A stretch of DNA of 42,334 nucleotides, taken from Planctomycetales bacterium. GTDB lineage: Bacteria > Planctomycetota > Phycisphaerae > SM23-33. Each line of letters begins with the position of its first letter. Positions within the stretch are counted from its first letter, which is position 1. Positions 8,934-16,725 of this stretch are shown piece after piece. The position numbers were made by a program, and so were the translations under genes. The stretch covers positions 1-42,334 of the forward strand of contig JAUWNJ010000028.1 in NCBI GenBank assembly GCA_030612725.1, written 5' to 3'. The notes beneath the pieces were generated by a model. That model made no database searches. It saw only the letters and a program-made list of their open reading frames with translations, and was not told the DNA's origin.

Positions 8934-10899
8934 ATTCGCGGACGGTTTTATTGAATGCTTTCAGTCTGGCGCGGAGGTCGGAAATACAATAGGTGATGTA
9001 GGCCGGATTGTGGACGGGTCGGCCTCGACGCTCGTGCATCAACCCGTCGTACACGCCGGAAAGGAGTTGCTCCATTTCGTCGGTTCCCAACGGTTCGACC
9101 GCCCGGCCCCACCTTATCAGTTCCTCAAATATTTCCCGAAGCGCCGGATTTGACTGGTATTGCGAAGCCGTCAGGAAACTTCCCGGTTTGAAATGAATCT
9201 GCAAACCTTTTAACGCGACGATAACAGGTTCGTAGTTGATGTCCTTCGTAAGCCTGAGGAATTTGAACTGCTGGACCCATCGCCCCCGTCCCGGAGACGA
9301 TACCGGCGATCTGGAATCGTCTTCGACGCTGTGGCGACGAGAGGTGTCGCTGAACAGCATGTGCATTCCAGTCTTTGAACCGACGATTTCACCGCTTCCA
9401 AGCCTCGCAATTTCGACCTGCCCGTCGTCACGACGGACCAGATTGCTTGTCAGCGCAAAAAGGCACTTCATTACCCCCAGCGGAACGGGTCTGTCGCTTA
9501 CCGGTTTGTTGGGTGAACGCAGCTGCAATGATATATGCAGGCTGTGGGGGCAGATGTCGTAAAACTCCATCACCGCGTGAATAAACTGGTTCAGCATCCA
9601 GGGGTCGTCTGTTACCGGTTTGGAGATATTGGCCTCTACCGACAGCGACCCGAGCGCCAGTTCGAAGAACCCGCGCCGGCGGCGTGGTGAACTCTTGGTG
9701 CGATGGTCGTCGAGGTGCCCGCCGAGTTTCCAGGTCAGTATGTCCAGCGCGAAGTCGCGGAAATATAGGAATCCGTCGTATTGCTTGTCGCGGCATTTTC
9801 CGTTAACGGTCGGGTTTCCGATGACGCTATGTCCGATATTGGAAAACTCCAGTTCAGCGCCCAGCGGTAGCCCGCCGCCGCCGCCCATATGATTACGAAT
9901 GTATTGTACTTCCTGCCTGGCACGGGCGGGGTCGTAAACAGTTTCGGATGAACGGATCGCCCGTCGGACATAATCGACAAGCCGGTCCGACCCGAACGAC
10001 AATTCCTCCAAAATATCGCCGGTAATCAGGTTCATCAGTTTCGGCTGGGCGTTGAGCGTCCGAAGTGCTGCCAGGGCGGAAATCGCCCGCTCGTAAAATT
10101 TATTCGACATCTGCACACGGTCCAGGTCGTAGCGAAATTCCTCACGAAAGCGGTCCTCAACCTGGTTAAAGATTACCTGTCGAACCAGCATTGTCAGGTA
10201 ATTAGGAACGAGTCTTCGGATGCCTGCGCGGGTGGGAATCTCACCGAATTCTCGCAACGGTTCGTCGGCAATGGCCTGGCGAATGGCGTAATTGCTGATC
10301 CCGCCGCCGTCGAAATGATGACGAACGAGATCGCGAATGGCCAATCCGTGCAGTTCGTACAGGGCCTGACGCGAAAGTTCCTCTCTGGTGTTCAGACGCC
10401 GACTTTCGTCTTCCGCCAATGCCTGCTCGATCTTTCCCCGAAGAAGAACCTCCTGCTTGAGGTGGTCGCGGAATTCCCATCCGAACGAGTGCGAAAGTTG
10501 GTCCAGGTTCCCCACGAACGCCACTGCCGGTACTTTACCATCGGCCGTCAGGACCTTTACGCGGGCCTGCCTGTAGTTTCGCCCTTCATACTTGCGCAGT
10601 ATCGGAAGGTATTCTGCCGGAATTGGCCCGACGATGTACCCGTGAATCCGACCCTGCTTATCCGGTACGGCGTAGAGATAGGTCCGGTCGGGCGATATTT
10701 TTTTATAGGCAGCCAATATGGCATGTCGCGCGAGGAATTTTTCGACCCCGTCGGCCTCTCGCGGATTGATTACCAATCTGCGCCCGGTTACCGCGCGGAA
10801 GACCGTCGGGGCCATCAGCGTACCGTACACGAACAGATTAAACGGTTCGCAAGCCCCCCGTAACGCCCGCTCGCTTGATTGTACCTTTGACATAAGCAT
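8932..10899 (-). CDS. Gamma-glutamylcyclotransferase / amidoligase-like fusion protein
   Basis: This is 655 residues from ATG 10899 (a second ATG, 10893, is equally possible). Longer in-frame extensions would overlap aspS and are rejected. The N-terminal 125 residues form a gamma-glutamylcyclotransferase/AIG2-like fold: FVYGTLM near the start, an IHGYIVGP-like strand, and a conserved YEGRNYRQARV with the candidate catalytic Glu. The C-terminal part (about 300-600) has GAELEFSNIGHSV, an ElEf signature of glutamate-cysteine-ligase-fold amidoligases, followed by a HISLQLR motif. Such amidoligases form amide bonds to peptides or amines, and GGCT-like proteins often neighbour them and cleave gamma-glutamyl links. 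Here both are in one chain. The substrate is unknown. It is divergent from aspS. Confidence 0.68.
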   Translation of the reverse strand: MLMSKVQSSERALRGACEPFNLFVYGTLMAPTVFRAVTGRRLVINPREADGVEKFLARHAILAAYKKISPDRTYLYAVPDKQGRIHGYIVGPIPAEYLPILRKYEGRNYRQARVKVLTADGKVPAVAFVGNLDQLSHSFGWEFRDHLKQEVLLRGKIEQALAEDESRRLNTREELSRQALYELHGLAIRDLVRHHFDGGGISNYAIRQAIADEPLREFGEIPTRAGIRRLVPNYLTMLVRQVIFNQVEDRFREEFRYDLDRVQMSNKFYERAISALAALRTLNAQPKLMNLITGDILEELSFGSDRLVDYVRRAIRSSETVYDPARARQEVQYIRNHMGGGGGLPLGAELEFSNIGHSVIGNPTVNGKCRDKQYDGFLYFRDFALDILTWKLGGHLDDHRTKSSPRRRRGFFELALGSLSVEANISKPVTDDPWMLNQFIHAVMEFYDICPHSLHISLQLRSPNKPVSDRPVPLGVMKCLFALTSNLVRRDDGQVEIARLGSGEIVGSKTGMHMLFSDTSRRHSVEDDSRSPVSSPGRGRWVQQFKFLRLTKDINYEPVIVALKGLQIHFKPGSFLTASQYQSNPALREIFEELIRWGRAVEPLGTDEMEQLLSGVYDGLMHERRGRPVHNPAYITYCISDLRARLKAFNKTVRE

Positions 10900-11020
10900 G
10901 ATATTACAACGTCGCCGAACGTTTCGACAGGGGTTGTCTATTGCTTTTTTTCGCAAAATGAGTAACCTGCTCAATCTGTGTGGCCGTTGCGGCCTGGAAT
11001 AAAAGCATGGTGAACATATT

Positions 11021-12811
11021 ATGACTGAATCGTTCGACAACGCATTGAAGCGCACGCACAATTGCGGACAGCTGGGATCTGATGATGTTGACAGCCAGGT
11101 TAGCCTGTGCGGGTGGGTGCGAAGTTATCGCGACCACGGCGGGATCGTCTTCATCGACCTGCGCGACCGCGAAGGAATAACGCAGATCGTCTTCGACCCG
11201 TCCGACAACACCGAACTGCACGATCTGGCCGGTCAACTCCGAAACGAATGGGTAATCTCCGTCGCCGGTAAGGTTCGCCCAAGAGGCCGGGAGCGCGTCA
11301 ACCCAAAACTCCCAACCGGACAGATCGAAGTCGTCGCCGGCGAACTTACGGTGCTGAATAAATCTGACACCGTCCCGTTTGAGCCGGACTCGACCGAAAA
11401 GGTCTCCGAAGATATGCGCCTTAAATATCGCTACGTCGATCTTCGCCGCGCTGAAATGACGCATAACATCCGCCTTCGCCACAGTATCTGCCGGGCAATG
11501 CGGTCGGTGCTGGACGAGCGGGAATTCATCGAAATCGAGACGCCATTCCTGACCAAATCCACACCCGAAGGAGCACGCGACTTCCTCGTACCGTCGAGGC
11601 TTCAGCAGGCGTGCTTCTACGCCCTTCCCCAAAGCCCGCAACTGTTCAAGCAGATACTCATGGTCTCCGGGATGGACAAGTACTACCAGATCGTCCGCTG
11701 CTTCCGCGACGAGGACCTCCGCGCCGACCGCCAACCCGAATTCACGCAACTCGACGTGGAGATGTCGTTCGTTACCGAAGCGGACGTGATGGAAGTCGCC
11801 GACGAAGTTCTCCGCGAAATCTGCCGGGTCTGCGACAAACCATTCCCCGAATCCGTGCCGGTGCTGACCTATACCGAGGCTATGGACAAGTACGGCTCCG
11901 ACAGGCCTGACATGCGGTTCGAGTTGTTTCTGCGGGACGCCTCTGAAATCGTCAAGGACTGCTCCTTCAAAGTCTTCGCCGGATGCCTCGCCGGCGGCGG
12001 GGCCGTCAGGGGCATCTGCGTTCCCGGAGGGGCAAAGTTCACGCGAAAGGAAATCGACGGCTTCACCGCTTTTGTCGGCGATTACGGCGCTAAGGGGCTT
12101 GCGTGGTGCAAGGTCGAAAGCGGCGCGTTCGCCGGAGGAGTCTCCAAATTTCTCGAAGAACCCGTCCAGTCGGCATTGCGAGAGGCCTTCGACGCGAATG
12201 ACGGCGACATACTTTTCTTCGTGGCCGACACGCCCGTAACGGTCAACAAGGCCCTCGGCGCTCTGCGATGCAAACTCGGCGAAGAACTGAACCTCTTCGG
12301 CCCGGACGACTTCGCGTGGTGCTGGGTAACCCAGTTCCCGCTGGTCGAGTGGAACGAAGAGCAGCAGCGATGGACGAGTCTGCATCATCCCTTCACCTCG
12401 CCGGCAGCCGAGAAGATCGACATGCTGGAATCCGACCCGGGATCCGTCAGGAGCAGGGCGTATGATATTGTCCTGAACGGTGTGGAACTCGGCGGCGGAA
12501 GCATCCGTATCCACTCGACCGATCTCCAAGGCCGCATTTTCAGCCTGTTGGGGATTTCGCTCGAAGAGGCCCGGTCGAGATTTGGATTTCTGCTGGAGGC
12601 ATTGCGTTTCGGCGCTCCTCCGCATGGCGGGATAGCGCTGGGCTTGGACCGCGTCGTTATGATGATGGTCGGCGCGACTTCGCTTCGGGACGTAATCGCC
12701 TTCCCGAAGACCCAGCGGGGATTCTGTCCGCTGACCGGTGCGCCGGCGAAAGTCGAAGATAAACAACTGACCGAACTTGACCTGAAGATCATCGCCCCGC
12801 CGCAGAAGTAG
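11021..12811 (+). CDS. aspS: Aspartate--tRNA ligase
   Basis: This 596-residue class IIb aminoacyl-tRNA synthetase charges tRNA-Asp. The N-terminal OB-fold anticodon-binding domain (about 20-115) contains RDHGGIVFIDLRDREG. Class II motif 2 is FRDEDLRADRQPEFTQLD, and motif 3 is GLDRVVMMMVGATSLRDVIAFPKT near the C-terminus. The bacterial-type GAD insertion domain lies between them (about 290-430). H39 in the RDHGG loop matches the residue reported for non-discriminating bacterial AspRS, suggesting it may also charge tRNA-Asn for later GatCAB amidation. That is inference from one residue. The start codon gives a normal N-terminus. Confidence 0.97.
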   Translation: MTESFDNALKRTHNCGQLGSDDVDSQVSLCGWVRSYRDHGGIVFIDLRDREGITQIVFDPSDNTELHDLAGQLRNEWVISVAGKVRPRGRERVNPKLPTGQIEVVAGELTVLNKSDTVPFEPDSTEKVSEDMRLKYRYVDLRRAEMTHNIRLRHSICRAMRSVLDEREFIEIETPFLTKSTPEGARDFLVPSRLQQACFYALPQSPQLFKQILMVSGMDKYYQIVRCFRDEDLRADRQPEFTQLDVEMSFVTEADVMEVADEVLREICRVCDKPFPESVPVLTYTEAMDKYGSDRPDMRFELFLRDASEIVKDCSFKVFAGCLAGGGAVRGICVPGGAKFTRKEIDGFTAFVGDYGAKGLAWCKVESGAFAGGVSKFLEEPVQSALREAFDANDGDILFFVADTPVTVNKALGALRCKLGEELNLFGPDDFAWCWVTQFPLVEWNEEQQRWTSLHHPFTSPAAEKIDMLESDPGSVRSRAYDIVLNGVELGGGSIRIHSTDLQGRIFSLLGISLEEARSRFGFLLEALRFGAPPHGGIALGLDRVVMMMVGATSLRDVIAFPKTQRGFCPLTGAPAKVEDKQLTELDLKIIAPPQK

Positions 12812-12817
12812 CAAGCC

Positions 12818-13609
12818 ATGAAAAGCGGGACACTGAAAATGCGGCTGATGTTCGTTTCCATCCTGACCTTTCTGTCGGTGTCGCTGACGGGATGCCCGAT
12901 CTGGCATTCGACGGACACGCCGGTCGATGAATTCACGCTCACCGAACCTGCCGGCAAATCCAAGTTTTACCTGTACATACCGAGCGATTACGAACCGACC
13001 CGGAAATGGCCACTGGTTGTAACGCTCCACGGCACGCCGGGGTACGACAACGCCGGTCGGCAGGTGAAGGAGTGGAAAATCTTTGCTGAAGAGCACGGTT
13101 TTATCGTCCTTGCACCCAAACTCACCAGTGCTCAGGGAATCCTTCCTGTCTCCCATTCTGCCAGGATGAAGCAACTCGCCACCGACGAGAAACGCGTTCT
13201 TTCGGCTATGTCGGAAACCTCCAAGCGATACTCTATAGACGAGCGGAACGTGATGATCAGCGGATATTCCGCCGGCGGTTTTTCGATGTATTACATCACG
13301 ATGCGGAACCCGGAAAAGTTCAACACTATGGTCGCCAGGCTGTGCAATTGTAATATGGAGATTCTCAAATCTCTTCCCGTCAGCAGCGCGTCGCGGAAGA
13401 TACACATGCTGATATTTTTCTCCAAGACCGGAATCAACCCGATCTATAGCGGGCACAATCCTATAGGCCGGCAGTCGTGGGACGCCTTCGAGTACCTCCG
13501 TCGCCAGGACCATCGCAGCATCAAAATCAAGGCCGTCAAGGGCGGGCATCAACGCCATCCCGAAGTGGCCTACGCCTTCTGGCGAAAGTACTGGCCCGCA
13601 CAGCAGTAA
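12818..13609 (+). CDS. Alpha/beta-hydrolase lipoprotein, esterase-like
   Basis: This is 263 residues from ATG 12818. ATG 12839, preceded by GGGA, would give 256 residues and an equally good signal. The N-terminus ends in the lipobox LTGC, so it is probably an envelope lipoprotein. PLVVTLHGTPGYDNAG forms the oxyanion-loop strand. GYSAGG (S151 from the longer start) is the nucleophile elbow, and GGHQRHP near the C-terminus supplies a candidate catalytic His. This resembles PHB-depolymerase/feruloyl-esterase-type enzymes. The segment where the acidic triad residue is expected reads FFSKTGINPIYSG, apparently without Asp, so activity is uncertain. It begins 6 bp after aspS. Confidence 0.72.
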   Translation: MKSGTLKMRLMFVSILTFLSVSLTGCPIWHSTDTPVDEFTLTEPAGKSKFYLYIPSDYEPTRKWPLVVTLHGTPGYDNAGRQVKEWKIFAEEHGFIVLAPKLTSAQGILPVSHSARMKQLATDEKRVLSAMSETSKRYSIDERNVMISGYSAGGFSMYYITMRNPEKFNTMVARLCNCNMEILKSLPVSSASRKIHMLIFFSKTGINPIYSGHNPIGRQSWDAFEYLRRQDHRSIKIKAVKGGHQRHPEVAYAFWRKYWPAQQ

Positions 13610-13616
13610 GACGCCG

Positions 13617-14075
13617 TTACAGGTGCAGGGCGAAGTCGAGCACCTTCGCCTCGGCCAGGGCGGCGTAATCGTCGTATGCCACCTGAACGGCCTGACGGTG
13701 CGTACCGGCGGTGAAGGTGATCGTCCGGCATTGGCTCAGGCGGGTATCGACGAGAGTCTCCAGGCCGTAGGGTTTTCCGAACGGCGGCTCTGCCCCGATT
13801 TCCACGTCCGGGAACACCTTGCCGAGTTCCGCTTCGTCGGCCAGGCGGCATTTTTTGACCTCCAGAGCCTCGGCGAGTTTGCCCAGGTCGATCTTGCAAC
13901 TTGCCGGTAAGACGCACAGAACCGGCTTGTCGTCGGCATGGACAAGCACCGACTTGGCCACCATGTCACCGCTGACGTGCTCTTCGGCAGCCACCTCCTG
14001 GGCAGTGTAGGCTTCGGGATGTGTCAACGACGTGTACCTTACGCCGGCCTCGGTGAGATATTTCTCAACGTCCAT
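13617..14075 (-). CDS. YbaK/EbsC-type aminoacyl-tRNA deacylase
   Basis: This is 152 residues from ATG 14075, preceded by an AAGGGGA ribosome site 8-9 bases upstream on the minus strand. A longer in-frame extension to 14525 reads through tandem repeats and is not believable. The YbaK/ProX-like fold is shown by YTAQEVAAEEHVSGDMVAKSVLV with the conserved Lys (K41) and GAEPPFGKPYGLETLVD, the conserved G-x-x-PPFG region. Family members hydrolyse mischarged tRNAs (for example Cys- or Ala-tRNA-Pro). The exact specificity cannot be read here. It converges on the esterase gene with a 7-bp gap. Confidence 0.85.
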   Translation of the reverse strand: MDVEKYLTEAGVRYTSLTHPEAYTAQEVAAEEHVSGDMVAKSVLVHADDKPVLCVLPASCKIDLGKLAEALEVKKCRLADEAELGKVFPDVEIGAEPPFGKPYGLETLVDTRLSQCRTITFTAGTHRQAVQVAYDDYAALAEAKVLDFALHL

Positions 14076-14210
14076 TTCAAAATCCCCTTTCAAAAGTGTC
14101 TGAAGTGTCTGACAGTATTCTACACCACCCGCCGCCAAATCTCCAACCCAAAACCGACGGATAGCAATCCGTCGGCTTTGTTTCACTGACGCGGTGGAAC
14201 ATTCCCGGAA

Positions 14211-14310
14211 CGAAACGGAACGATTCGGAACAATTCGGAACGAATGGGAACGATTGGGAACGATTGGGAACAAATGGGAACGATTGGGAACGATTGGGAA
14301 CGATTGGGAA
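14211..14310. repeat. 10-bp tandem repeat, ten copies
   Basis: The unit CGATTGGGAA repeats ten times in exact 10-base register. The first four copies are degenerate (for example CGAAACGGAA, CAATTCGGAA). Decay increases toward one end, as in a slippage-generated mini-satellite. Confidence 0.95.
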
Positions 14311-14426
14311 AAATTGCAAAATCCATAACTCCTTGGCCTGTATGAATTTGCGTGTTTTGAGGTCATTTTTACGCCCATTTTAAAAAATCCACCATTGCCT
14401 ATATTGCCTAAACGGCCCAGAGTGCC

Positions 14427-14450
14427 ATTGCGGATTGCGGATTGCGGATT
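14427..14450. repeat. ATTGCGG triple repeat
   Basis: Three tandem ATTGCGG units plus ATT. The reverse complement (AATCCGC units) recurs inside gspJ at 24588-24610 and 24647-24656, so it is a dispersed element. Confidence 0.85.
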
Positions 14451-14472
14451 CCTCGGTATTCCGGTTAATCCG

Positions 14473-14520
14473 TTGACTGGTTGACTGGTTGATTGGTTGA
14501 CTGGTTGACTGGTTGATTGG
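14473..14520. repeat. 8-bp tandem repeat with 24-bp super-unit
   Basis: Six 8-bp units follow the order TTGACTGG, TTGACTGG, TTGATTGG, repeated twice, giving a 24-bp higher-order unit. The same family appears in inverse orientation at 21817-21864. Confidence 0.92.
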
Positions 14521-14624
14521 TTCATCTGTTTTCACGTAGTGACACTTCTTGTTCCCTACGCCCTATGCCCTACGCCCTATCTTCTAGCCCCTAGTCCCTA
14601 TCTGTCCTCTACATTATCTTTTCC

Positions 14625-14652
14625 GTTCGCGTTTGCGCGCGCAAACGCGAAC
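14625..14652. repeat. Perfect 28-bp palindrome, copy 1
   Basis: GTTCGCGTTTGCGC is followed immediately by its reverse complement, with no loop. A second copy lies 80 bp downstream. There is no T-run at either side, so this is not a standard terminator. It could be a protein-binding site or the end of a small mobile element. Confidence 0.9.
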
Positions 14653-14662
14653 ACAAAACGGA

Positions 14663-14689
14663 TAGCGACGCCATAAGTCCTTGGGGGCC
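14663..14689. repeat. CCATAAGT..TTGGGG direct repeat, copy 1
   Basis: A 27-bp word starting TAGCGACGCCATAAGT and ending TTGGGGGCC. It is about 80% identical to the 26-bp word at 15006-15031 in the same orientation, 343 bp downstream. Confidence 0.7.
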
Positions 14690-14732
14690 TTGGGAAAAGT
14701 TTTTTTGGAATTTTTCATCTCCCTGATTTTTA

Positions 14733-14762
14733 CGTTCGCGTTTGCGCGCGCAAACGTGAACG
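14733..14762. repeat. 30-bp near-perfect palindrome, copy 2
   Basis: The same GTTCGCGTTTGCGC arm (14734-14747) is followed by a reverse complement with one mismatch (GTGAAC for GCGAAC). The two copies bracket an 80-bp segment containing T7 and GGGGGCC. Confidence 0.9.
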
Positions 14763-14793
14763 GTTGGATTTCAGGCGGGTGGCGCCTTTTATT

Positions 14794-14903
14794 GAATAAT
14801 GAATATCGAACAAGGAATGTCGAATTTTGAAGTAAAAGAAACTCGTCCACCTTTGAGGGATGTTGTTTTTACTTCGTCATTCAAAATTCTTTGCTCATTA
14901 TTC
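14794..14903. repeat. MITE-like 110-bp imperfect inverted repeat
   Basis: Arm 1 (14794-14837) begins GAATAATGAATATCGAA and ends GAAGTAAAA. Arm 2 (14866-14903) is its imperfect reverse complement, ending TTGCTCATTATTC. It encodes nothing. The inner words AATATCGAA and GAATGTCGAA are shared with the inverted repeat at 28270-28428. Confidence 0.75.
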
Positions 14904-15005
14904 CACGTAGTGGTACGTAGTATCGCTACGCGGTGCTACGCACAATATTCTCTTCTCATGCCGCCGATTTTGAGGAAAATCCTTGCAATAAATGCAATGC
15001 AAAGG

Positions 15006-15031
15006 TAGCGTTACCATAAGTATTTGGGGCC
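15006..15031. repeat. CCATAAGT..TTGGGG direct repeat, copy 2
   Basis: TAGCGTTACCATAAGT followed by ATTTGGGGCC, the partner of 14663-14689. The segment between the copies carries palindrome 2 and the MITE-like hairpin, so the pair could mark the ends of an inserted block. Confidence 0.7.
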
Positions 15032-15253
15032 ACGTCGAACGAGTTTCAAACGCACAAGCCTCGGGGTGGCAAAACGTTGTGCACCGGCCAAGTTCATGAG
15101 ACAGGCCACAGTTCGACCTTTCTCCCACACCCGCCGGTTCACGGAAACTGAAAAACCGAGAGCGAGAAACCTGGGACTCCGACGCTTTAGCGAAGGAGGC
15201 TACCAGGCTCTCAACGCTCTTGCAGGCGCAGTTGTTAACAATGGAGAGCCAAG

Positions 15254-15868
15254 ATGGCTGTACTTGATGCGTATGTGCGAACCACCGGTAAGTTTAAAGA
15301 TCTATTGGGCAAGCTGCCTTCCGCCGGCGTTCCTGAGAGATTCACGTTCGAATTCCTGAAGACACTGGACTTCAAGAGCAGCAATGATCGTATGATGATC
15401 CAAGTGCTGAAAGGCATAGGGTTTCTCGATTCAAACGGAGTTCCAACTTCGATCTACAAGGCCTATAGAAACCCCAAAGAGGGTCCGCGTGTCTTGGCAA
15501 AGGCACTTCGCGAAGCGTACAGCGACCTCTTCTTGGCCAACACCAACGCGCATCGGTTGGGAATCAAAGACATAAAGGGCATAATCGCCACAAAAATCAG
15601 CAAAGGTTCGAACGTCGTTACTGACATTGCCAAGACTTTTAAGGCCATGGCTGAGTTGGCGCAATTCTCCGAACCAGAGCCAGTCCCCGAAGAGATAGAA
15701 GCGGTCGCAGAGGAGACACCGGAAACACCGCAGTCACCAGAAGCATTGGCCGCAGCTCGGCTGTCCCACCCATCGTTTCACTACAACATCGAGATACACC
15801 TGCCAACAACAACCGACATCTCCGTTTACAACGCCATTTTCAAAAGCTTAGGGGAGAATCTCTTGTGA
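15254..15868 (+). CDS. DUF5343-family protein
   Basis: This is 204 residues from ATG 15254, with a GGAGAG ribosome site 6 bases upstream. Residues about 8-145 fit the DUF5343 pattern: a Phe-rich helical start (KFKDLLGKLPSAGVPERFTFEFL), then MMIQVLKGIGFLDSNGVPTSIYKAYRNP and YSDLF. A Glu/Pro-rich linker (about 140-175) leads to a short C-terminal segment with a beta strand (FHYNIEIHLP). The winged-helix-like core suggests nucleic-acid or protein binding, but no function is established. The stop overlaps the GTG of the next gene by 4 bases, so the two products are probably made together. It is the first gene of the TIR/HEPN cassette. Confidence 0.75.
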   Translation: MAVLDAYVRTTGKFKDLLGKLPSAGVPERFTFEFLKTLDFKSSNDRMMIQVLKGIGFLDSNGVPTSIYKAYRNPKEGPRVLAKALREAYSDLFLANTNAHRLGIKDIKGIIATKISKGSNVVTDIAKTFKAMAELAQFSEPEPVPEEIEAVAEETPETPQSPEALAAARLSHPSFHYNIEIHLPTTTDISVYNAIFKSLGENLL

Positions 15869-16461
15869 GTGAGACGCGACACGTTGACCGCGCAAAGCGA
15901 TTTGTGTTCCGGGCCATGCTGGCCCTGAATGATCTGGACGAACTCGCTGACTCTGGAGTGTATTTGCGCGACAGCCACCGGCAATTTGGGCGGAAGCTTG
16001 CCGACCTTTCGTTTGCAGAGTTCAGCCCACAGATTCAAGACGGCGCGGAGAAGATGTCTCGCCTTTACGTTGCCTTCTTCTGTTTTGAGAACTCCGTTCG
16101 AGAGCTGATTTCACATACGCTTCGTGAAGCGTACGGAGAAACATGGTGGGACACTCGTATTCCCCCAAATATCAAGAGTAAGGTTGATAACCGTAAGGAT
16201 GAGGAAGCGAAAAACCTATGGCATCAGCCACGGAGTAGGGACAACATTAATTATGCCGATTTCGGCGATATGCCGGGGATCATACTTCGCAACTGGCAAG
16301 ACTTTGAGGACATGTTTGACTCGCAGGAATGGGTCAAGAGCCGATTTGGGGACATGGAGAAATCCCGCAACGTTATCGCCCACAACAACGTTCTTGAGGA
16401 TCAGGAAATCGACCGCATTGAATTATACCTGCGAGACTGGGCGCGAATCGTTGGTTTGTAG
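15865..16461 (+). CDS. Swt1/HEPN-like protein, predicted RNase
   Basis: This is 198 residues from GTG 15865 (GTGA overlap with the upstream stop, GGGGAGA ribosome site at 15851). The all-helical C-terminal half carries RNVIAHNN, an R-x4-H motif (R168, H173) typical of HEPN ribonuclease domains. The surrounding pattern (LYVAFFCFENSVRELISHTLRE, then WWDTRIPPNIKSKV) matches the Swt1-type HEPN proteins. HEPN domains in toxin-antitoxin, abortive-infection and CRISPR systems cut RNA. I infer the same here. Position directly after a DUF5343 gene and before a TIR gene suggests an effector or a regulator in a defence unit. Confidence 0.72.
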   Translation: MSETRHVDRAKRFVFRAMLALNDLDELADSGVYLRDSHRQFGRKLADLSFAEFSPQIQDGAEKMSRLYVAFFCFENSVRELISHTLREAYGETWWDTRIPPNIKSKVDNRKDEEAKNLWHQPRSRDNINYADFGDMPGIILRNWQDFEDMFDSQEWVKSRFGDMEKSRNVIAHNNVLEDQEIDRIELYLRDWARIVGL

Positions 16462-16475
16462 TAAGGAGAGCGACT

Positions 16476-16685
16476 ATGGCTGGTTATTATGTGAACAACA
16501 ATGCGCAAGAGAATGGCGACCACGAAGTCCACAAGAAAGGCTGCTCATGGTTGGATCTAGTGGTTAGTAAAGAGTATCTGGGTGAATTCAGCAGTTGCCA
16601 CGGAGCTGTTGCCAAAGCAAAGCGAGACCACTACGCGAAGTCTGACGGGTGCGCCTACTGCTGCCCAGCCTGTCACACATCCTGA
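16476..16685 (+). CDS. Small Cys/His-rich conserved protein
   Basis: This is 69 residues from ATG 16476, with a strong AAGGAGAG ribosome site 7-8 bases upstream. The protein has a compact Cys/His layout: HKKGCSWL near residue 20, CHGAVAKAK near 41, and GCAYCCPACHTS at the C-terminus. This suggests one zinc-binding site. I recognise the general pattern (N-terminal AGYYVNNNAQ, YLGEF, terminal CHT) as a recurring uncharacterised small protein, but no function is known to me. It is sandwiched between the HEPN and TIR genes with short gaps. A larger frame at 16582 that overlaps it is the out-of-start extension of the TIR gene. Confidence 0.75.
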   Translation: MAGYYVNNNAQENGDHEVHKKGCSWLDLVVSKEYLGEFSSCHGAVAKAKRDHYAKSDGCAYCCPACHTS

Positions 16686-16725
16686 TTGGCAAATAGCTCG
16701 CGCTTTTATCGAAAGGGAACGATCT

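Larger units (their letters stand above)
14076..15253. other. 1.2-kb non-coding repeat field
   Basis: No credible gene is seen between the deacylase start and the DUF5343 gene. Reading frames here are built from repeats or lack start signals. The stretch holds mini-satellites of 10, 7 and 8 bp, a CCCTA(C/T)GC-rich run (about 14556-14600), two near-identical palindromes, a pair of 26/27-bp direct repeats and a 110-bp MITE-like inverted repeat. The last part (15032-15253) has no recognisable structure beyond a GGAGAG ribosome site at 15243 and presumably contains the promoter of the cassette that follows. Confidence 0.8.

Noticed and set aside
10904-13558. 884-residue open frame on the minus strand
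   Set aside because: It is antisense to the whole aspS gene and much of the esterase gene, has no family features, and arises from codon bias of the opposite strand.
14076-14525. N-terminal extension of the YbaK-type gene to 14525
   Set aside because: The extension only translates 8-, 7- and 10-bp tandem repeats. ATG 14075 has a good ribosome site and gives the normal family length.
14200-14600. CRISPR array
   Set aside because: The repeats are contiguous 7-10-bp units without unique spacers, and no cas genes are present.
15024-15359. 111-residue frame before the DUF5343 gene
   Set aside because: It overlaps the DUF5343 gene in another frame, has no ribosome site and shows no protein-like pattern.
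16582-16725. Longer TIR protein starting at 16582
   Set aside because: It would overlap the small Cys/His gene by more than 100 bases. The ATG at 16726 has a ribosome site and begins just before the TIR fold.
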